Shown here one piece after another: positions 22,500 through 32,515 of a stretch of 64,000 bases of DNA (position 1 is its first letter; each line of letters begins with the position of its first letter). Both the position numbers and the translations under genes were made by a program. Source of the DNA: Artemia franciscana (Eukaryota; Arthropoda; Branchiopoda; Anostraca; Artemiidae); contig NC_088867.1 in assembly GCF_032884065.1 (NCBI RefSeq), positions 21,892,281-21,956,280 of the forward strand, given 5' to 3'. The notes beneath the pieces were generated by a model. The model was not told where the DNA came from and ran no database searches. It saw only the letters and a program-made list of their open reading frames with translations.

Positions 22500-22690
22500 A
22501 TAGATATATATAAATAAGTTGTGTGTCTGTCTGTCTACTGACGCCGTGTTTTTGTCCGCATATGACGTCTGATTTATTTCATCATATACCAATTCAAAAA
22601 CGAATGTATTCAAGCCGAATTAGCTGAGTTGGTAAGGCGTTATGTTCCAGATTCTAGGTTCAAAAGGTTCTAGTTTCGAACCTTGGCCTT
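22500..22690 (+). mobile_element. Helitron 5'-type segment with tRNA-like cassette
   Basis: GATATATATAAATAAGTTGT and CTGTCTGTCTACTGACGCCGTG follow the previous element's 3' end after only about 22 bp of TA, so two elements stand head to tail. ATTCAAAAACGAATGTATTC and the tRNA-like cassette come next. The segment then runs into an inverted Rep remnant. Confidence 0.6.
22614..22687 (+). ncRNA. tRNA-Phe-like cassette, diverged copy
   Basis: GCCGAATTAGCTGAGTTGGT with box A intact; box B is altered to GTTTCGAACC. Here the 3' end TTGGC can pair with the 5' GCCGA, so the acceptor stem is better preserved than in the three copies at 14-17 kb. Confidence 0.55.
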
Positions 22691-23549
22691 AGCCGGACGG
22701 GGTACACTCACCAAAAGCAGGCGGAGAGAGATGCATTCATGGTGATTGGGGTGAATGGTGTAGAGTCTTCCTATCAGGGTATCTTTGAAGATGGTAGGTT
22801 GGCCGTCGACTGACTTACCCTGTTTTCGAAGTTCAAATGATTTATTTTTAGTATTTCACGTGTATTACGAAGGCACTTCAGAATACAGCAGTTTTTTTGC
22901 AAAAGAATCATTTTGGCATTACGAAAAGAAAGCAGTTAAAGTTGTATCTTGTGGATTCAGGGCTCTTTTTTGCACGTTGGTATCAGAAAACAAACACGTT
23001 GCCCGTTCTTTAGATGTACTGCTAAGTGAACAACAGCCGGACTTCGTTCATGTGTCAGAAACGAAAGAAATCGCCAAACAGTTTCATTACTGCTTATGTA
23101 TCTTCCAGCCTGATATTGTACAATTTCATCGATATCACTGATTTCGGACTGCAAGCCAAAAACTGGCATGTCGCTGCCTTTGTTGACGTATTTACATATG
23201 TATTTGATTGATTTTACGGAGTTACAATATTCAACGTTTATGTATGCATTAAATGTTTTTGATAATAAAGGTGAATATGGAACAGCCCACTGGTAATTTA
23301 ATTCGATGGTGGTACCGTTATGCTTATTTATTATTGCTGTTTTACCGCCATCTTCAGTAGATCTTCTTCTATATAATGGGTATCCATTATTGTCGGCAAT
23401 TGTGTTGGGTACTACAAGTCGAGGATATTGCTTTGTGGACCTTCTTTTGGCCATGCATGGTGATTTTTCATTCAGTGCACCACAAGGTCCATGTATCATA
23501 TTTTTTACCACAATATCATATAAGCCCTTATCGACATTTTTATCAGGTA
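22690..23549 (-). pseudogene. Helitron Rep-domain remnant
   Basis: The largest open part (22,957-23,549) reads YDIVVKNMIHGPCGALNEKS, GYPLYRRRSTEDGGKT, INVEYCNSVKSIKYICKYVN and YQAGRYISSNETVWRF. This is the middle of the Helitron rolling-circle replication protein, including the two-tyrosine motif YICKYVNK. Further 3' in shifted frames come FAKTLLYSEVPSYYTWN-like and GRLYTIHPNHHECISLRLLL segments, which continue the known Rep/Hel order. The histidine HUH motif, which should precede it, is absent because a small Helitron is inserted at 23,550. At least two frame breaks make it non-functional. Confidence 0.88.
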
Positions 23550-23866
23550 CTAGCTGTTGGGGTGGTGCTTCGCGCCCCCCAAACAACAAGCCCCCCCCCC
23601 CGCGCGAGTAAGTCGTTACGCGCCATATTAGTTACGTGCCATTGTAGTTGTGTCCCTGTGTCCCACCTGTGAATATAGATAGATTTATATATGTGTTTCA
23701 AACTACGTAAAAATTGCGAATATACAACATTCTTGGCTTTCCCACTTTCTGTGCATATACAAAGCTGCATTTACTAATAATGACGTCATATGCAAACGCT
23801 CTTTTTACAAACAAACAAACATGCATACACACAACTCGTTTTTATATAGATAGATAGATAGATAGA
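23550..23866 (-). mobile_element. Compact ~0.32-kb non-autonomous Helitron with both ends
   Basis: On the minus strand the element starts TC(TATC)nTATATAAAAACGAG at about 23,850-23,866. It continues through a TGACGTCA site, joins directly to the helicase C-terminal tail (TGTGCATATAC..GTAGTTTG) and ends in the G-rich 3' region and CTAG at 23,550-23,553. The bases after the end are TACCTGATAAA, which belong to the interrupted Rep coding sequence, so insertion fits the A|T rule. It carries a 75-codon frame (23,543-23,770) that is only the helicase scrap read out of context. Confidence 0.75.
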
Positions 23867-23879
23867 TACAATATAAATT

Positions 23880-24683
23880 AACTGCGTAAAACTTGCGAAT
23901 ATACAACATTCTTCGCTGTCAAATTGTCACTGCATATAAATAGATTGTCAGGTTTACCGACCCTCGAACATGCAACGTACAATTGTCCATGGGAAAAACA
24001 ATCAGTATTAAGATCTATACCACATTTTTCTAATGATTGACCTTGAGCTTTGTTAATGATGATTGCAAATGCTAATCGAATTGGGAATAGCAATCTTTTA
24101 AATTGAAAAGGCAGATCAGTTGGAATCATGGGAATGCGAGGAATATGAACAGCCTCACCCTCAAAAGACCCTGTCAAGATTGTGGCCTCTATTAGGTTTT
24201 CCATTGTTTTTTTTACGGCAAGTCGCGTGCCATTGCAAAGCTTTGGTGGGTTGATATTTCTTAAAAGTATTATTGGTACGCCTATTTTTAGTTGTAGCAC
24301 GTGTGGTGGAAACCCTGAAAGATCCACGGAATTCAAAAATTCAGATGGATAATTAACCACTTCGTTTGGTTCCAAAACTGTGTCGACTGACTTGTAAAGG
24401 ACTGCCTGGTCTCGAATCTTGGTCAAAACAATATTGTTAATTTCGTGGATGTCTATATTTTTGGGTGCGAGAATCGCTCTTTCACTTAGCCATTTATTAT
24501 TTTTATAATTTTTTAGAATATTCGGAAATACTTTTTCAATCAATTCATTTTTGGACGTCACTAAATTACAGAAATCAGCAGGTAGTTGTATACGTCCTGA
24601 AATTGAGTCTACTGGGAGCTTTCCGTTTCCAATTGCCAGCAATTGATCTGAAAATGTTTGACCAGAGTCATCGTTTTGCATCG
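23880..24683 (-). pseudogene. Helitron Pif1-like helicase, C-terminal half
   Basis: About 265 residues in one open frame: [110 protein letters not shown] and [11 protein letters not shown] at the stop. This is the C-terminal half of the SF1 (Pif1/RRM3-type) helicase of a Helitron Rep/Hel protein, with motifs V and VI intact. The Walker A half and the Rep half are missing; upstream it is replaced by CCGGGACAC minisatellite. It is the best preserved helicase piece in the window, so a related active copy may have existed recently. Confidence 0.92.
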
Positions 24684-24855
24684 TTGGGACACCGGGAAAC
24701 AGGGAATATAAATGACGACTGGGACACTGGGACACAAATGACGACCGGAATACTGGGAATATAAATGACGACCGGGACACAGGGACACAACTACAAGGGG
24801 GATGCCGGGGGCACAGGGGGATATATAAATGACGACGGGGACACAGGGAATGTTC
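24684..24855. repeat. CCGGGACAC minisatellite
   Basis: Units such as CACCGGGAAACAGGGAATATA and CAAATGACGACCGG join the helicase piece on one side and a plus-oriented helicase tail on the other. Confidence 0.75.
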
Positions 24856-25187
24856 GATTAGCAATCACCATCAACAAAGCTAAAGGGCAATCATTAGAAT
24901 AATCAGGTATAGATCTGAATACGGATTGTTTTCCCATGGACAATTATATGTTGCATGTTCAAGAGTCGGAAAACCTGACAATCTATTTATATGCACAAAC
25001 AATGGGACATCGAAGAATGTTGTATATTTGCAAGTTTTACGTAGTTAAAAACATATAAATAAATATCTTTCTATATTCACAGGTGGGACACAGGGACACA
25101 ACTACAATGGTGCGTAACGACTTACGCGCGCGGGGGGCTTGGGGGGCACGAAACACCCCCACCAACGAGGTTTCCACCAACAGCTAG
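24856..25187 (+). mobile_element. Helitron 3' part: helicase tail to CTAG
   Basis: 24,856-25,050 encodes the INKAKGQSLE to RMLYICKFYVVK-type tail in broken frames. It is followed by the CACAGGTGGGACACAGGG segment, a shortened G-rich region and CTAG at 25,184-25,187 with TA after it. The hairpin is decayed (GAGGTTTCCACC). Confidence 0.7.
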
Positions 25188-25204
25188 TATATATATTTAT
25201 GTTT

Positions 25205-25645
25205 TTAAGTACGTAAAACTTGCGAATATACAACATTCTTCGCTGTCCCATTGTCTGTGCATATAAACAGATTGTCAGGTTTACCGACTCTTGAACATGC
25301 AACATATAATTGTTCATGGGAAAAACAATCCGTATTCACATCTACACCACATTTTTCTAATGATTGCCCTTGAACTTTGTTGATGGTGATTGCTTATCGA
25401 ACATTCCCTGTGTCCGCAAAGCGCCACCCCAACACTAGTTGGTGGGGGCACCTCGCACCCCCCCCCCAAGTGGTATACAACATTCTTTGCTGTCCCATTG
25501 TCTGTGCATATAAATAGATTGTCAGGTTTACCGACTCTTGAAAATGCAACATATAATGGTCCATGGGAAAACAATCCGTATTCAGATCTATACCTCACGA
25601 TTCTAATGATTGCCCTTGAGCTTTGTTGATGGTGATTGCTAATCG
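25205..25645 (-). pseudogene. Two tandem Helitron helicase tails
   Basis: 25,205-25,400 and 25,470-25,645 each carry the CTACGTAAAACTTGCGAATA to AAGGGCAATCATTAGAA helicase C-terminal tail on the minus strand. Between them is a partial 3' hairpin (GCGCCACCCCAACACTAG, then GTTGGTGGGGGC). This is a truncated element joined head to tail with another. Confidence 0.7.
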
Positions 25646-25649
25646 ACCA

Positions 25650-26680
25650 TTCCCTGTGTTGCCGTCGTCATTTAGATATCCCCCTCTGCCCCCCGGCGTC
25701 CCCGTTGTAGTTGTGTCCCTGTGTCCCGGTCGTCATTTATATTCCCTGTGTCCCGGTCGTCATTTGTGTCCCGGTGTCCCAGTCTGTGATTTCTCTTTGG
25801 GTGTCCCGGGCGTCATTTATATTCCTTGTGTCCCGGTGTCCCGGTCGTCATTTGTGTCCCGGTGTCCCGGTCTGTATATACATTCGTTTTTGAATTGGTC
25901 TTTTTTTTAGTTTTTAGTTTTTTACCTTTTTCTTAGTTTTTTTAGTTATACCTCATGATTCTAATGATTGCCCTTGAGCTTTGTTGATGGTGATTGCTAA
26001 TCGAACATTCCCTGTGTCCCCGTCGTCATTTATATATTCCCCTGTGCCCCCCGTCGTCCCCGTTGTAGTTTTGTCCCTGTGTCCCGGTCATCATTTATAT
26101 TCCGTGTCCCGGTCGTCAATTGTATCCCGGTGTCCCGGTCTGTATATACATTCGTTTTTGGAATGGTATATGATGAAATAAATTTTTTTATTTTTCCCCT
26201 TTTTTTCTTTTTAGTTTTTTTTTTGGTTTTTACTTTTTTTTAGTTTTTTTTTAGTTTTTTTTCTTTTTTCTTTTTAGTTTTTTTCTTTTTATTTTTTTAG
26301 TTTTGTTTTTCTCCTTTATTTTTCATTTTTTTCTTTTTTTCTTTTTTTTCTTTTTTAGTTTTTTTAGTTTTTTAGCTTTTTTAGTTTTTTTATTAATTTT
26401 TAGTTTTTTTTTCTTTTTAGTTTTTTTTGTAGTTTTTACCTTTTTTTTAGTTTTTTTAGTTTTTTTTACTTATGTCCTGGTCGTCATTTATGCTCCCTGT
26501 GTCCCGGTCGTCATTTATGTCCCGGTGCTTTGTTGATGGTGATTGCAAATCGAACATTCCTTGTGTCCCGGTCGCTTTCTCTTTGAGTGTCCCGGTCGTC
26601 ATTTATATTTCCTATGTACCGGTGTCCCGGTCGCCATTTGTGTCCCGATGTCCCGGTCTGTAATTTCGTCAGTCGAAAAC
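25650..26680 (-). repeat. Helitron interior: minisatellite and T-rich blocks
   Basis: GTCCCGGTCGTCATTT units at 25,660-25,890, 26,010-26,150 and 26,470-26,680 alternate with TTTTTAGTTTTT tracts (25,890-25,950; 26,175-26,470). A short helicase scrap lies at 25,945-26,000. Together with 26,680-26,782 this is the body of one minus-oriented element or of several merged ones. Confidence 0.7.
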
Positions 26681-26747
26681 ATGACGTTAGTCGACACACA
26701 AACATGACGTCACTCGACAGACAAACACACACACACACAGACAACTA

Positions 26748-26782
<35 letters not shown>
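26680..26782 (-). mobile_element. Helitron 5' end abutting the next element
   Basis: On the minus strand: (TA)n, AAAAATTAGTTGTCTGTGTG, then GTCGAGTGACGTCATG and GTCGACTAACGTCATG. It touches the CTAG end of the 26,783 element with only TA between, so the two stand head to tail. Confidence 0.7.
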
Positions 26783-26783
<1 letters not shown>

Positions 26784-28101
26784 TAGCTGTTGGGGTGGCG
26801 CTTCGCGCCCCCCCCAAGCCCCCCGCGCGCGTAAGTCGTTACGCGCCATATTAGATACGCGCCATTGTAGTTGTGTCCCTGTGCCCCACCTGTGAATAGA
26901 GATAGATATAAATATATGTTTTTAACTACGTAAAACATGTGAATATACAACATTCTTCGCTGTCCCATTGTCTGTACATATAAATGGATTGTCAGGTTTA
27001 CTGACTCTTGAACATGCAACATATAATTGTCCATGAGAAAAACAATCCGTATTCAGATCTATACCTCATTATTCTAATGATGTGTCCCTGTGTCCCGGTC
27101 GTCATTTATATTCCCTGTGTCCCGGTCGTCATTTGTGTTGTCCCAGTTTGTAATTTCTCTTTGAGTGTCCCGGTCGTCATTTATATTCCCTGTGTCCCGG
27201 TGTCCCGGTCGTCATTTGTGTCCCGGTGTCCCGGTCTGTAATTTCTATTCGAACAATCCCTGTGTCCCGGTCGTCATTTATATATCCCGCCTGTGCCCCC
27301 GGCGTCCCCGTTGTAGTTGTGTCCCTGTGTCCCGGTCGTCATTTATATTCCCTGTGTCCCAGTCGTGATTTGTGTCCGGGTGTCCCAGTCTGTAATTTCT
27401 CTTTGAGGTTCCCGGTCGTCACTTATATTCCCTCTGTCTCGGTCGTCATTTGTGTCCCGGTCTGTAATTTCTCTTTGAGTGTTTTTTCTTTTTAGTTTTT
27501 TTTTTAGTTTTTTACCTTTTTTCTTTTTTCAGTTTTCTTTTTCTTCTTTATTTTTCAGCGTCACTATGAAGTACATATCGACGAACCTTTGTTTTTTTAA
27601 CTTAAATCTGGTAGACATTGATGACCTTATCCAAGTCAAAATCCCAAACCCAATCATCATCGCTATCATTTTCAGTTTTGATATGTTTTGACTCTCGCTG
27701 TCCAGGTGGATTTTCATCTAACTGCGCGGTTTTGCGTTCTTTAGCCGCAAGCCTGTTTTCTTGCTGTTCTTGTGATTCCCCGGCACGCTTTCTTTTCTTA
27801 CTTTCTATATCAGCTGCAAGCCTGTTTTCTTGCTGTTCTTGTGATTCCTCGGAACGCTTTCTTTTCTTACTTTCTCTATCAGCAGCAAGTTTTTTGGCAT
27901 AAACTCTTTGAGCAGCTTCCTCGGCTGTTGCCATTGTAGGTTCTTCAGTCATTTTACAATTAAACATTTTTCCGTGAACAAATGTCTTAAATACCGTTAA
28001 TGACGTCACCGTCATAGCAAAAATGACGACAACTAACTTCATGACGTCAGTCGACACAGAAACATGACGTCACCTGACAGACAGACACACAGACAGACAA
28101 C

Positions 28102-28132
<31 letters not shown>

Positions 28133-28134
28133 GA
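26783..28134 (-). mobile_element. ~1.35-kb non-autonomous Helitron with both ends
   Basis: Read on the minus strand, the 5' end is TCTATATATATAT (about 28,134; 28,140 and 28,148 are alternatives), then AAATAAGTTGTCTGTCTGTG and a TGACGTCA cluster. The Rep/Hel N-terminal open frame follows (27,602-28,057), then a CTGAAAAAA tract, CCGGGACAC minisatellite (27,485-27,085) and the helicase tail (27,075-26,925). The G-rich 3' region ends in the TGGGGTGGCGC hairpin and CTAG at 26,783-26,786. Flanks are A at the 5' side and T at the 3' side. The middle of Rep/Hel, with all catalytic residues, is replaced by repeats, so mobility would need a helper. Confidence 0.8.
27602..28057 (-). CDS. Helitron Rep/Hel N-terminal segment
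   Basis: A 151-codon frame. The likely start is an internal methionine (MTEEPTMATAEEAAQRV) because the residues before it come from the TGACGTCA leader. It holds two near-identical 23-residue repeats with the core ESKKRKR..ESQEQQENRLAA. These are basic, charged and probably helical, with nuclear-localisation-like KKRKR blocks. An acidic stretch with DDDWVWDFDLD follows before the stop. Arthropod Helitron proteins often begin with such QENRLAADRESKKRKR repeats; that comparison is from memory. The protein ends before any Rep motif, so it could at most be a short DNA-binding product. Whether it is made is unknown. Confidence 0.65.
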   Translation of the reverse strand: MSTDVMKLVVVIFAMTVTSLTVFKTFVHGKMFNCKMTEEPTMATAEEAAQRVYAKKLAADRESKKRKRSEESQEQQENRLAADIESKKRKRAGESQEQQENRLAAKERKTAQLDENPPGQRESKHIKTENDSDDDWVWDFDLDKVINVYQI

Positions 28135-28149
28135 TATAGATATATAGAT

Positions 28150-28955
28150 ATACCATTTTGAACTGTTTTTTCTTATATCTATTGTACTGAACAATTTATT
28201 TACAGTATACATTACAACATAAAACCCCTTTGGGCTTGTCAAAAGCTTGCCAGAAGGCTTTCCAAAGGGGCAGTCCAGCAAACGTAAGAAAATAAATATA
28301 CTCTCATTCGAAATTTGATTCAATCTAAATTTCAATATTCAACCCGTCAACTAACAGTAGTCCCTGAATTAACTAAAAATAAAAATAAATCAGATAATAC
28401 CAATCAATCAACATTCTCCAACTTCAAGAAAAATATTTATAGCTTAATAATTTTCTTTAATAGTAGACATACATTTAACTTTAATAACGTTTTTAGTAAT
28501 TTAGTAATACTTTAGTTTCTTTGCATGTTACCTTGATATTTCTGTTCAGCAGAATCTTTTTTGGCTACTTTACCTATTTAATGTTGAAAATACCTTTGTC
28601 TTAGAATTAAACCTTTTATTGTTTGAACTGCGTTAGTTTAGAATTATTAAGTGATCTTGAATGTATCGTAGCCATCCAAATATCTGTTAGACGACAAGAA
28701 ATAAAAAGGACAAAAATGATAAGAAAAGATAAAAAAAAGATTAAAAAAACATGAGGAGTGCATTATTTATTGGGGGTTTGGTCAATGGAAAATTTTTGCC
28801 TCCTGGGTTAAAACAACGTTTCATTAAGTTCTTGCAAATCATCCATTCCCTCGATCCCAATTTAATTTCCGCCAAAATACAAAAAAAGATATGTTAATTT
28901 CTTAAGTAAGGGCAATAACTAATCTTGTTATGAATAAAGAATAAAATAAAGAGTT
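28150..28955. other. No recognisable gene
   Basis: AT-rich sequence between the 1.35-kb Helitron and the RT remnant. Short frames (77 and 66 codons) show no family signature. Confidence 0.45.
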
Positions 28956-28959
28956 TTCA

Positions 28960-29460
28960 AAGTTGGAAGAATGTAATTATTAGTAGAATACGTAATAAAA
29001 TATATGCTAACTTAAAAAATAGTAACACTAAATCATTATTTTATAATGCTAGGATAAAACAAGCAATTGCTAATCTACAGAATGATTTTTATAATTTTGC
29101 CGGTGGATAAAACTAATAACAATTTTGCCATAATTTGTCAGAAGCTATGCACGACTAATGTTTAAGAAAAGGTGAATTTAGAGGATGCGAATTTAATTGT
29201 TAAAACTGAGGAAATACTTAAAAAAGATTTAATATTAGAATTAATGACGATGAGAAAAATTTCTCTTTCCTATATTGGACTGTAAAATTTCATAAGAATC
29301 CCCCTAAACCACGATTTATTGTTGGAATAGCTAGATGTCCAACCTGCATTGCTGCTACTGACCTCTCTTTAATTTTAAAGGAAATTATAAATAAACTTAA
29401 AACCTATTGTTCTGGTAATAAAAACTTTTCGAATTTTAATCCATATTAGAGGGTTAATAA
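28960..29460 (+). pseudogene. Reverse-transcriptase element remnant, upstream part
   Basis: Frames include AIANLQNDFYNFAGG, NNFAIICQKLCTTN and LYWTVKFHKNPPKPRFIVG. These resemble the region before the palm of Penelope-like or related RTs (pattern xKLHKxPxxxRFI). The element is broken in several places. It continues at 29,971 after a Helitron insertion. The family is tentative; no long terminal repeats are seen. Confidence 0.6.
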
Positions 29461-29479
29461 TTCACTGACGGTGATAGAC

Positions 29480-29759
29480 TCTTGAAGGGACACAGGAATA
29501 ACTACAACGGGGACGCCGGGGCACAGGGGGGATATATAAATGACAATGGGGACACAGGGAATGTTCGATTAGCAATCACCATCAACAAAGCTCAAGGGCA
29601 ATCGTTAGAAAAATGCGGTATAGATCTGAATACGGATTGTTTTTCCCATGGAAAATTATGTTGCATGTTCAAGAGTCGGTAAACCTGACAATCTATTTAT
29701 ATGCACAGACAATGGGACAGCGAAGAATGTTGTATATTTGCAAGTTTTACGTAGTTAAA

Positions 29760-29826
<67 letters not shown>

Positions 29827-29970
29827 ATCTATATTAGCAGATGGGACACAGGGACACAACTACAATGGTGCGTAACGACTTACATGCGCGGGGGAGGGCT
29901 TTGGAGGAGGTGCGAAGCGCCCCCACCAGCTAGGTGTTGGTGTGGTGCGAAGCGCCACACCAACAGCTAG
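29480..29970 (+). mobile_element. Helitron 3' half inserted in the RT remnant
   Basis: It consists of a CCGGGGCAC minisatellite scrap, the helicase tail (29,560-29,757, INKAQGQSLEKCGIDLNTD in frame), (TA)n at 29,762-29,830, the CACAACTACAATGG segment, and a 14-bp hairpin with arm GTTGGTGTGGTGCGAAGCGC or similar. CTAG ends at 29,970, followed by T. The RT reading resumes immediately, which fixes the right boundary. The left boundary is near 29,470-29,485, without a clear 5' TC. Confidence 0.8.
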
Positions 29971-30290
29971 TACTCATATAAGATTTAATGGTAATTTGTA
30001 CAAGCAAATTGTGGGAATTCCCATGGAGGGGGGGGGGAAATGCCAGCCCATTTATAGCTGACTTGTTTTTAAGTCAACTCGAATATAAATATATGATGGA
30101 TAAGAATAATCAAAATAATTTAAAACATGTTTTGTCAAATAATAAAAGATATTTAGATGATATTTTGGTTATAAATTGTAAGGAATTTATTGATATTTCT
30201 AAAAATATATATCCATCGGAGCTTACTCTTGAACCTAGTCATGGTACTGGTCAAGAAATTTTGAGTTGGCTATTTGTTGTCCTAGAAACT
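29971..30290 (+). pseudogene. Reverse-transcriptase element remnant, palm part
   Basis: Shows RFNGNLYKQIVGIPMG, SPFIADLFLSQLEYKYM and RYLDDILVINCKEF: the RT palm with its LDD catalytic motif. It is the downstream half of the element at 28,960. Broken; probably Penelope-like by motif style, with LINE as the alternative. Confidence 0.7.
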
Positions 30291-30296
30291 TAGAAA

Positions 30297-31090
30297 AAGG
30301 CTCATTGAAAATGCTAGTGCCCTTTTTAATAGTCAAAAGGGATTGAGGGCAATTAACCCCTCTCCCGCGCAAACCATTTCCCAAAACAAATCCAATCAAA
30401 ATGTTGAAATAGCCATTTTGTTCAACGTAGTTGAAAGGTCCGATAATTATCTCTTTGAGGAAATTATTCGTCCCTGCTTGCTGCATAAAAAAAAAGAAAA
30501 CAAAGATGCCATCGGTGCAGAATATCGTAGTTCAAGCAGATTTTCTTGTTTGTCAAGCAAATAGATTTTCCTCGTTATTCAAGCAAAGGGATTTTAAATT
30601 TCCTACACAAAGGTTTCGGAAAAGGTAGTTCTAATAGTGTACTTTTTGGTTTGATCCGACACTGATTTATCGGCCTGATAAATCATCTTTGATTTGATCT
30701 GAGTTATCGGCCATTACATTCTTGTATTGGATGTGGTCGTCTCTTACCAAGTTGCTAGCCACCACTGCAACCTAGATTTTTTTTTTTTGTAGTTATTGGC
30801 TATTTAATTTTTTTACTATGGGATGGGATTGTGCCCTACTAGGTTACTAGCTATTGCTGCAATTCGGATAATGAAACGTTTTAACATGTTACAAATGAAG
30901 ACATTTACACCTTACCAAGGAGTAGGGTGGTTTGGAGTCCTAAATCCTCTTAAAACCTTCTTCACTTTGAAAATTTCGCTCCTTCTTATTTCTAACTTGG
31001 GATAAATATGTTTCCCGATGAAACCAGTAATATAATCTTTGAAACAAGTACTAAGAGATTCGAGAATCCATAATTTGTGCTGACACAAGT
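30297..31090. other. Repeat-like but gene-free stretch
   Basis: 30,297-30,490 (GAAAATGCTAGTGCCCTTTT onward) has the feel of a dispersed arthropod repeat, from memory only. A short word pair (TTGCTAGCCACCACTGCAA and TTACTAGCTATTGCTGCAA) recurs about 100 bp apart at 30,750-30,860. No gene seen. Confidence 0.35.
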
Positions 31091-31094
31091 TACA

Positions 31095-31720
31095 GCTATT
31101 CTGCTTTATTCGAAGTAAATGTGAGGCAAGGATGTACCACCACCAGCCTACAAACTTTCAATGTCTTCATCGAATACGCCATGGAAAGAACCACCAATCG
31201 TCTCTATTCTTGACTGCAGATTGGTGACCGAGTCCTAAGTTTTTTCTGACTTCGCAGATGATATTGCTTTGGTATACAACTCATCAGCTGAACTCGGAGA
31301 AGCCATTACCATTCATTTGGAAGAAGTATTTAAACTGGGCCTGAAAATCAGCGGGCAAAAGACTATGCTAATGATTATTGGCCCGGCAGACGCAATCTGT
31401 ACTCATCTGTATTCAATATAGCGAAAAATACGGTTGAAGTTGTGTAACTGTTCACGTATCTTGGCCTCTTCATCAGGGACAACAGATCTATCGAAGCTGA
31501 ATGTATGTCCTGAATCGCAAAGGCGGCCTCAACAATGGTCCAACTGTCTCGCTCTGTCTGATCAAAGCCCGGCATTACGCTCAAAACAAAGATGCGTATA
31601 TGCAACACCACTGTAAACCAAGTTCTTCTCTACTGTGCTAAGACCTAACCTGCTTCTGTTTCGGTCCAAAGCACCTTAGACACTACTCAAACCAAATTCC
31701 CCAGACAAATCAAAGATATT
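31095..31720 (+). pseudogene. LINE reverse transcriptase fragment
   Basis: Frames give FEVNVRQGCTTTSLQTFNVF, IEYAMERTTNRLY, DFADDIALVYNSSAELGEAI, LGLKISGQKTMLMIIGPA, then LFTYLGLFIRDNRSIEAECM and GITLKTKMRICNTTVNQVLL. This is the RT palm (with the FADD catalytic motif) and thumb of a non-LTR retrotransposon of the endonuclease-RT type. Several in-frame stops make it dead. The left edge of the 9.38-kb tandem unit cuts through it at 31,446, and the LINE reads on across that point, so copy 1 is in its original place. Confidence 0.85.
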
Positions 31721-32065
31721 AAGTTGTAAGACTTTTTTCCAATATCCAACTGCTGTCACTTATCAGCCAGACACATAATTCACGTCAGCTCGTGGGTTTC
31801 AGACCGCCTTGTCTGAAATAGCTAAATAGGAAACTTATAGTCCCTTGACCTGAACAAGAATAAACAAAAAGACAGATAAAACTCCACAAAAAACCTCAAA
31901 CGAGACCACGGCCAGTAGAGAGGAAAGACTAAAACAACGCGGATATTTCGCCTGTATCCAAACTAGGTGTCCTCAGCACGAGATAAAAAGAAAAAACCCA
32001 CTAAACTAAAAACAAATAAAACCACCACCAATAATAATAAATACAATTGTCAATTTACAATTAGA

Positions 32066-32180
32066 GGTACAATTTAGAGGTGAATTTTACAAACAGGTGT
32101 TTGGTTTGGCTATGGGGGCATCTCTCTCCCCTTTGTTGGCCAATCTCTTCATGGAATCTATTGAAACCTCTGCTATACAA
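32066..32180 (+). pseudogene. Penelope-like RT scrap
   Basis: GEFYKQVFGLAMGASLSPLL followed by ANLFMESIETSA matches the xFYKQVFGLAMGxPLSPxLA core of Penelope-like reverse transcriptases. Only about 38 residues remain. It is a fossil and differs from the RT at 30.0 kb. Confidence 0.75.
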
Positions 32181-32515
32181 AGTTTTAGGCTCTCCCCTTG
32201 TTTCTGGGGTAGATTCATGTTTCTGGGGTAGATTTATTAGTCAATTTCTATTTTGTAATTTCTACTTTTTCTTTGTCAAAAAAGCATGCAAAATTCATTT
32301 TAAAAATGTAAAGAATTGAATGTAAAATCATATGTAATGGACAGGAGCATCTTGCTTAAGAATTAGGAAGTGGTTGTTGTCATTTTTGGGACAGGCTACT
32401 TTTTTGTGTTATGCCTTCCCCTTGTCTGTATCTATTAATATCTATTATAGATACATTTATGTATTAATGTTTGATTTTTTTATATATAAAAAGATATCAT
32501 TCTACAAGTAAAAAC

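Noticed and set aside
28960-30290. An LTR retrotransposon or endogenous virus
   Set aside because: No long terminal repeats, primer-binding site, gag, protease or integrase signal; the RT motifs fit Penelope-like or non-LTR elements better.
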